From Arcuatula senhousia (Eukaryota > Mollusca > Bivalvia > Mytilida > Mytilidae), in assembly GCA_963971305.1 (NCBI GenBank), contig OZ020306.1, positions 63,585,022-63,649,021 of the forward strand: DNA of 64,000 nt. The letters are read 5' to 3'. The stretch's first letter is position 1; the number at the start of each line of letters is the position of its first letter. Of this stretch, positions 57,093 through 64,000 are shown in pieces. The notes under the pieces were generated by a model. It was not told the origin of the DNA. It worked only from the letters and a program-made list of their open reading frames with translations, and searched no databases. The position numbers and the translations under genes were made by a program.

Positions 57093-57353
57093 TATATATT
57101 ATAAGAAATAATAAAGACTGACAATGAAAAAATATTCAAAAATAAATATATTAAAGATCCTAAATCTAACAAGGATATAAAAAACACACACAAAATCAGA
57201 CAAAAAATATAAGTTTCAATTTCCCCCGTTTTGACCCCTTAATTGCTAAACAGAAAAGGTGGGGTCAAGAATAAATTTATTCTCCATTTTGTAACCAATA
57301 TACGACAAAAATTAACTTGCAAAAAAAATTTCAAAATCTGACCATAAACAAAC
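57093..57353 (+). repeat. X-type repeat sequence, left of the nested Y copy
   Basis: AT-rich sequence becoming X-like: TTTCCCCCGTTTTGACCCCT, AATTAACTTGCAAAAAAAAT and AAAATCTGACCATAAACAAA match the tandem units in the long X copy at 34-35 kb. It breaks where Y begins. Confidence 0.5.
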
Positions 57354-59172
57354 AAGAGGCTCCCAGGAGCCTGAATCGCTCACCTGGTCTTGATGTCAAC
57401 CCTTTGAAGACTTTTGTATAGCTAAATGATCTGAATGTTTATAAGTATGAAAAATCTATTCTCTATTTGCAATTGCTTTCATTCTAAATAATCAAAAAAC
57501 ACTAAGGGCTGTAACCCCTATAAGGGGTCATCTGACAACTTTGACTTTATGGAGACTTTTGTAGAGCTAAATAAGCTGAACATTTAAGCAAGCAACAGCT
57601 TTTCTCTATTTACAATAGTTTCATTCTTTAGGCCAAAAACACTATTTTTCGCCTTTAAGGGTCTGTAACCCCTATAAGGGGTCATCTGACAACTATGACC
57701 TTATTGAGACTTTTGTAGAGCTAAATGAGCTGAACATTTAAGCAAGCAACAGCTTTCCTCTATCTACCATAGTTTTCATTCTATAGGCTAAAAACATGCA
57801 AACATGCTATATTTCACCTTTAAGGGGCTTTTACCCCTATAAAGGGTCATCTGACAACTTCGACCCCATGGAGACTTTTTTAGAGCTAAATGAGCTGAAC
57901 ATTTTAGCATGCAACAGCTTTTCTCTATCTGCAATAGTTTTCATTCTATAGGCCAAAAACACTATTTTTCGCCTTTAAGGGGCTGTAAGCCTATAAGGGA
58001 TCATCTGACAACTTTGACCCTATTGAAAACTTTTGTAGAGCTAAATGAGCTGAACATTTAAGCAAGCCACAGCTTTTCTCTATCTACAATAGTTTTCATT
58101 CTATAGGCCAAAAACATGCAAAAATGCTATTTTTCACCTTTAAGGGGCTGTAACCCCTATTAGGGATCATCTGACAACTTTGACCTTATGGTGACTTTTG
58201 TAGAGCTACATGAGCTGAACATTAAAGCAAGCAACAGCTTTTCTCTATTTGCAAAAGTTTTCATTCTATAGGCCAAAAACACTATATTTTGCCTTTAAGG
58301 AGCTGTAACCCCTATAAGGGGTCATCTGACAACTTTGACCCTTTGGAAACTTTTGTAGAGCTAAATGAGCTGAACATTTAGGCAAGCAACAGCTTTTCTT
58401 TATCTACAATAGTTTTCATTCTATAGGCCATAAAACATGCAAAAACACTATTTTTCACCTTTAAGGGGCTGTAACCCCTATTAGGGATCATCTAACATCT
58501 TTGACCTTATGGAGACTTTTGGAGAGCTAAATGAGCTGAACATTTAAGCAAGCAACAGCTTTTCTCTATTTGCAAAAGTTTTCATTCTATAGGCCAAAAA
58601 CACTTTTTTTTGCCTTTAAGGGGCTGTAACCCCTATAAGGGGTCATCAGACAACTTCGACCCTACGGAGATTTTTGTAGAGCTTAATGAGCTGAACATGT
58701 AAGCAAGCAACAGCTTTTCTCTTTTTACAATAGTTTTCATTCTATAGGCCAAAAACATGCAAAAATGCTATTTTCACCTTTAAGGGGCTGTATTACTCCT
58801 ATAAGGGAATATCTGACAACTTCGACCAAGTGGAGACTTTAGTAGAACTTTTGATGCTGAAGCAGTAGCGTGGCATCAGATTTCATCTTTCTCTTATACT
58901 TTTTGATTTACAAGCCAAAAACAGTAGTCTGACCCCCCTGGTCTATTTTTAGTAACGGTGGCCATGTTTTTTGACGGATCAAAAATTGAAACACAAATTT
59001 GGTGCAGGACACCCTAAGGATCATTCATACTAAGTTTCATTAAATTCTGTTCAGTAGTTTCAGAGGAGAAGATTTTTGAAAAATTGTTAACAGACGACGA
59101 CGACGACAGACGACAGACGACGATGGACGCCAAGTGATGGTAATAGCTCACATGGACCTTCGGTCCAGGTGA
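57354..59172 (+). mobile_element. Repeat family Y, long copy
   Basis: It starts AGAGGCTCCCAGGAGCCTGA and ends CCAGGTGAGCTAAAA. About ten internal units of ~150-165 bp carry GGGGTCATCTGACAACTTTG and TTTAAGCAAGCAACAGCTTT. The GACGACGACGACAGACGAC run and the CCAAGTGATGGTAATAGCTC motif precede the end. It is inserted in X-type sequence, which resumes at 59173 (AGTTGGATTTTTGCGCCTTT). Confidence 0.72.
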
Positions 59173-59519
59173 GCTAAAAAGTTGGATTTTTGCGCCTTTT
59201 GGGCCCCTAATTTCTCAATGAAAAAAGGGGAAACTTAAAAAATCAGGCCAATGAATCATTTAATGGTAAGGAACATTATTATAAAGTTTATTATCATATA
59301 CTTAGACATAATAATACTTAAATTTAACAACATGATAATATAGTAATTTTTATTAAGAATTTTATTTTTTTCCAAAAAGACCTTCACCGTGTGATAATCA
59401 CTTTCATTATCAACTGGTTCAGGTTATTATCAACTACTTCCGTTTTATTATCAAACGCCAAAATCGGAATTGTATTACAGACTTGGCCGTAGTCCATTTA
59501 AGTTATAGACCTTATTAAT
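59173..59519. other. X-type remnant and unassigned AT-rich sequence
   Basis: The first ~90 bp continue the X-type units (GGGCCCCTAATTTCTCAATG). The rest, to about 59.52 kb, is AT-rich with repeated TTATTATCAAC motifs near 59.40-59.46 kb and is not assigned. Confidence 0.4.
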
Positions 59520-61140
59520 AATTTAAAATTTTTTCAAACATTAGATCCCACTTATCTTTCTGACCATTCTCAAATTGTTGTACATTTTTAATGTCATATA
59601 AATAATGCAGTGTCATATAGTTCTGTTGATAGTAATACAATAGACTTTAATTACAAGTGGGAAGAAGTTTCAAAGCAAAAATTATACAATGCATTAGAAG
59701 ACATTGATGTGAGAGACAAAATTTTAAATTTTGAGAGTTTTATTTATGAGAATAGTGAGATTGGGGTAAATAAGGCTGAATCGGATTTAAATTCTATTTT
59801 TCGAAATCTGTCAGAAAGATCTTGTAAAGTTGTTAGAACAAATAAGAAAAGAAAGAAGAAGAAGAAGAAGCCGTGGAATGACAATGAATTGTCAGAATTG
59901 AGAAAAACAGTTTCATATTTAGGTAACAAATTAAAGCTTAATCCCTGTAATCAGGAATTAAGAACAAGATTCTTAAAGAGTTCTAAGGATTGCAAAAAAC
60001 TTGTTAAGAAAAAATATCAACAATATAAAAAAGATATTTTTCATAAACTTTTAAATTTGAAAGATAATGATCCTAAACAGTACTGGAAAATTTTAAAATC
60101 ACTTAAATTTGAAGATTCAAATAATTCTATAGAGTTAAAAGCTGATTTTAATGAACTAACTAACCATTTTAAAACTCAAGGGGAAACTAATGATTTTGAT
60201 AAAGAATTTAAACAGAAAGTTGAATCTGATTCAAACGAGATTCCTCTATTTAATGATATAACGGATAAACCTTTTACAATAACTGAAATAAATAAATGTT
60301 TAAAAAAACTAAGTTTAGGAAAAAGTGCTGGTCCAGATAAAATTTCCAATGAAATTATAAAATACAGTGGCATTGCAACTTGCAAAGCTATTGCTAAACT
60401 CTTTAATATTATTTTAGAATCTGGAAAATATCCCAACAATTGGAGGAAATCATTTATAACACTAATTCATAAATCAGGAGACAAACAAAATATTAATAAC
60501 TATAGAGGAATTTCACTACAAAATTGTATTGCTAAGCTTTTTAGTGCAGTCATTAATTCTAGACTTGTTACTCTTTATCATGTTTATGAGAATAAATTTG
60601 CAGATCAACAATTTGGGTTTCGGTTCAACCATAGAACCACTGATAGTATATTCATATTGAAAACACTCATTACGAAGTACTTAGTAAAGAGTAAAAAGAA
60701 AATATTTTCTTGCTTTGTTGACTTACGCCGTGCCTTTGACACTGTCTGGCACGACGGACTTCTATATAAATTAAGGCAAAATGAAGTTGGCCTTAAAATG
60801 TTTAATATATTAAAAGACATGTATAGAAGCTGTGAATCATCAGTGAAGACTGACAATAGTCATTCAGATTTTTTTGAAATAAAAAGAGGTGTTAAACAAG
60901 GGGACAGCTTGAGCCCTACATTATTTAATTGTTTTATTAATGATCTACATTCAATATTTGATGCATCATGTGACCCTGTCTGTCTAGATAGAACAAATAT
61001 AAACACATTGAGTTTTGCAGATGATCTAATTCTTTTATCAGAGTCTGCAAATGGGCTTCAATCTGCATTAAAAAAGATTGAAGAATATTGTTATAAATGG
61101 CAATTAAATGTTAATATAAATAAAACTAAAATTATGATTT
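59520..61140 (+). mobile_element. Non-LTR retrotransposon, 5' part (endonuclease end and reverse transcriptase)
   Basis: A remnant of an apurinic-type endonuclease C-terminus (LDPTYLSDHSQIVVHF) ends in a stop near 59590. The main frame (59610-61140) begins with a basic region containing a KKRKKKKKKPW run. The RT motifs then follow: LSLGKSAGPDKISNEIIKYS, NNYRGISL, FGFRFNHRTTDSIF, motif A CFVDLRRAFDTVW, motif B GVKQGDSLSPTLFNCFINDL, motif C LSFADDLILL, and WQLNVNINKTKIMIF. Catalytic Asp residues are present. The element is 5'-truncated, and its reading frame is cut at 61140 by a Y repeat. The clade was not decided. Confidence 0.88.
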
Positions 61141-62355
61141 TCCAAAGCAAAAAAACACTATTTTTCACCTTTAAAGGGCCATAACCCCTTAAAGGGGTCA
61201 TCTGACAACTTCGACCCTAAACGACTTTTGTAGAGCTAATTAAGCTAAACATTTAAGCAAGCAACATCTTTTCTCTATCTGCAAAAGTTTTCTTTCTTTA
61301 GACCAAAAACACTATTTTTTGCCTTTAAGGGGCCGTAACCACTATAAGGGGTCATCTGGCAACTTTGACCCTATGGAAACTTTTGTAGAGCTAAATGAGC
61401 TGAACATTTAAGCAAGCAACAACTTTTCTCTATCTGCAACAGTTTTCATTCCATAGGCCAAAAACACTATTTTTTGCCTTTAAGGGGCCATAACCCCTAT
61501 AAGGGGTCATCTGACAACTTTGACCCTATGGAGACTTTTGTAGAGCTAAATGATCTGAACATTTAAGCAAGCAACAGCTTTTCTCTATCTGCAATTGTTT
61601 TCATTCTATAGGCCAAAAACACTATTTTTTGCCTTTAAGGGGCCGTTACCCCTATAAGGGGTCATCTGACAACTTTGACCCTATGGAGGCTTGCGTAGAG
61701 CTAAACGAGCTGAACATTTAAGCAAGCAACAGCTTTTCTCTATCTGCAATAGTTTTCATTCTATAGGCCAAAAACTGTATTTTTGCCTTTAAGGGGCCAT
61801 AACCCCTATAAGGGGTCATCTGACAACTTTGACCTTATGGAGACTTTTGTAGAGCTAAATGAGCTGAACATTTAAGCAAGCAACAGCTTCTCTCTATCTG
61901 CAATAGTTTTCATTTCATAGGCCAAAAACATGAAAAAATGCTATTTTTCACCTTTAAGGGGCCGTAACTCCCATAAGGGGTCATCTGACAACTTCTACTC
62001 AAAAAAGACTTTTGTAGAGCTTTTGATGCTGAAGCAGTAGCGTGGCATCAGATTTCATCTATCTCTTATACTTTTTGATTTACAAGCCAAAAACAGTAGT
62101 CTGACCCCCCTGGTCTATTTTTAGCAACGGCGGCCATGTTTTTCGACGAATCAAAAATCCCCACATCAGTTCTGTGGGGGATACCCTAAAGTACCACCAG
62201 ACCAAATTTGGTTTGAATCTGTGCAGCCGTTTCAGAGGAGAAGAAGTTTGAAGAAAAGTTAACGACGACGGACGACGACGACGGACGACGACGACGACGA
62301 CGGACGCCAAGTGATGGCAATAGCTCACATGGCCTTTGGCCAGGTGAGCTAAAAA
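61141..62355 (+). mobile_element. Repeat family Y (5'-truncated) inside the retrotransposon
   Basis: It starts in mid-family at CCAAAGCAAAAAAACACTAT, a sequence found inside another Y copy near 35.16 kb, and ends with the normal GGTGAGCTAAAAA. It holds five to six of the ~150-bp units and a long GACGACGACGGACGACGAC run near 62.26-62.30 kb. The retrotransposon codons before the junction (FQS) overlap the Y sequence TTCCAAAGC. Confidence 0.75.
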
Positions 62356-63540
62356 GGGATTGAAAGCGTTTTTTTCTCTCAAGAAGTATATGTCAAATTT
62401 TAAGCATATACCTGTAAATTTATCTTGTAAACTCTTTGACACTTTAATTAGACCAATTTTATTATATAACAGTGAGGTCTGGTTTATGGATGAATATTTT
62501 ACTGTCTTTAAAGCTATACAAAGGTCCTCAGTGAGTGGCAGAGATGTGGATATCTTGTCTTTAGCTGACAAGTTTCCATTTGAAAAAATACATAATAAAT
62601 TTTGTAAAAGTGTGCTAGGTGTACGAAGAACAGCTAGTAACATTGCTTCAAAAGCAGAGCTAGGAAGGTTGCCTCTAGAATCATTTATTAAAACACAAGT
62701 GAATACTTTTTATTCCAGAATTAACTCTCAGGGTATTAATCCATTGGTTAGAGAAGCTCTTGTTGTTAACAAAACCCTCAGTAATGAGGGTATATATACT
62801 TGGTATAGTTTTGCTACCTCTATTTTGAATCAATTTCAAATAGATAAAGAAGATTTAGAGTTTCCTGATAAACTTTATAAAGTTATAAAAGTCAAAGTTA
62901 AAAACAGCAGTAAACGAATTATCAATGATAAATATGAAGAAGTCTTCATGAACAAAATTGTAAAATTTGATAATAGCTCTAAGTTATATCTATATAGCAA
63001 ATTAAAGCTAAATATGAATATGGCAGATTATTTGAAAATCCCAAATTTCAATAGTCGAAAAACTCTTACTAAATTTCGCATTAGTGATCATAACTTGGCT
63101 GTTGAGGTTGGGAGATACAAAAACATCCCTCGTGATCAGAGACTTTGTAAAATATGCAATGTCTTGGATGACGAGGCACACTTCTTTTTTGACTGCCAAA
63201 TAAATAACAGTATACGTAATAGTTTTTTAAACAAAATATCTAATAAATATATAAACTTTAACCAGCTTGACTCTTTTAATAAACTTGTACTTATTCTAAA
63301 CTATGATATGGATGTTTTGTCCATTATTATTGACTTTATAAAGCAATCCTTAGAATTGCGAAAATGAGGTCTATACTGGTCAAGTGCATGCATATTATAT
63401 TAATTCATTTTCTTTTATGTCTTCTTTATATTTGTATGTACTTCTATGTGAATATGTTCATGTTATGTATTATTATATGTATTGCCTGGCCTACTATGGT
63501 CTTTATGCAAATAAACTTATTATTATATAAACATTTTCAA
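62356..63540 (+). mobile_element. Non-LTR retrotransposon, 3' part
   Basis: The reading frame resumes at LKAFFSLKKYMSNF and runs to a stop at 63367. It contains CKLFDTLIRPILLYNSEVW (post-RT), CKSVLGVRRTASN, FRISDHNLAVEVGRY and a Cys-rich end CKICNVLDDEAHFFFDC, as in the C-terminal region of many mollusc LINE proteins. About 60-80 residues expected between KTKIMIF and LKAFF are missing. The 3' UTR ends near AATAAACTTATTATTATATA. Confidence 0.85.
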
Positions 63541-64000
63541 AACAACAACGGCAGACGACACAGATGCATCTAAAAGGGTGAATTTTTTGTGTGAATTATA
63601 CCCCCTTCCCACTCGTCCGTGGGTTTCATTTCTCCGTGGTATTTACGTTCTTTAACTGTGACGTCACCGTTTCTACGTAGCGACGTACCTGCTACCATGA
63701 TATTACGAGATACCACTTAGCATTTTATCCAAATGCCATTTAAAAATACAATATATACTCATGGAAAAAAGAAACTGTGCATGTCTATTGGAAATCAATT
63801 GTACCCATATTTCTTTTAATCAGAAAATCGTAAAAAATACAGTTTTCGAATTGAAATTTTCACTGAATGCCGAGTGGATCATGCAGATTATTTTGGGGTA
63901 AAAATCCGAAATTTTTTTGATTCCAGTTTCTGAGATTCAAAAAACCACTTTTTTAACCAAAAAATGAAAAATTACGTTTTTCACTCAAAATTTAAACTGT
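63541..64000. other. Unassigned right end of the window
   Basis: Low-complexity AT-rich sequence with one TGACGTCA octamer near 63.66 kb. No gene, RNA or repeat boundary is recognised. Confidence 0.4.

Noticed and set aside
62080..62643. 187-codon minus-strand frame
   Set aside because: It spans a Y repeat and the antisense of the retrotransposon frame; not a gene.
29480..63670. TGACGTCA octamers as CRE promoter sites
   Set aside because: Isolated 8-mers at about 29.49, 41.69 and 63.66 kb with no promoter context; expected by chance or as repeat parts.

Overview
The window looks like nuclear DNA of a mollusc, probably a bivalve such as a mussel. The reasons are spliced eukaryotic exons, very dense non-autonomous repeats, non-LTR and Ty1/copia retroelement relics, a tRNA-derived SINE, and a hammerhead-ribozyme-bearing repeat of the kind known to be abundant in bivalves. 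The assignment to bivalves is inference from repeat style and protein similarity, not from a search.

One protein-coding gene can be reconstructed, and it fills more than half of the window. It is an Mdm2-type E3 ubiquitin ligase (p53 regulator) on the minus strand, running from about 54.87 kb down to 22.12 kb. Ten coding exons were found by reading splice sites, and their phases are mutually consistent. They encode about 611 residues: a short N-terminus, a SWIB/p53-binding domain over exons 3-5, a region of 11-residue repeats (exon 7), an acidic stretch (exons 8-9), and a RanBP2-type zinc finger plus a C-terminal Mdm2-type RING in the last exon. Fragments of its own exons (exon 4 and exon 8) lie as decayed copies in neighbouring introns.

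Layout. 1-20.3 kb is a 53-bp tandem satellite. It is interrupted at 6.04-6.57 kb by a terminal-inverted-repeat element, and between 9.7 and 19.7 kb it is organised into near-identical higher-order blocks of 1800 bp (Q) and 2135 bp (P) in the order Q-P-P-Q-P. 20.3-22.1 kb is repeat-derived sequence downstream of the gene. 22.1-54.9 kb is mdm2. Its introns hold a 48-bp minisatellite, a 29-bp minisatellite, a large foldback element, a Mutator-like element with a 9-bp target duplication, nested insertions (33.3-36.7 kb, including a SINE with a 14-bp target duplication), a G-rich 135-bp tandem array, a decayed Ty1/copia element, a repeat with a mutated hammerhead ribozyme, and several copies of two mosaic repeat families called X and Y here. 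54.9-63.5 kb is retroelement-rich: a frameshifted non-LTR retrotransposon on the minus strand, a TA-flanked MITE beside it, a long Y copy inside X-type sequence, and a second non-LTR retrotransposon on the plus strand split by another Y copy. The last 450 bp are unassigned.

Names X and Y are local labels. X copies start near AATAAAAAGCTTCGCCGAGC and end near GCGGTCGTATAAAAA. Y copies start near AGAGGCTCCCAGGAGCCTGA and end near GGTGAGCTAAAAA. Almost all other open frames in the window are by-products of tandem repeats or antisense shadows.
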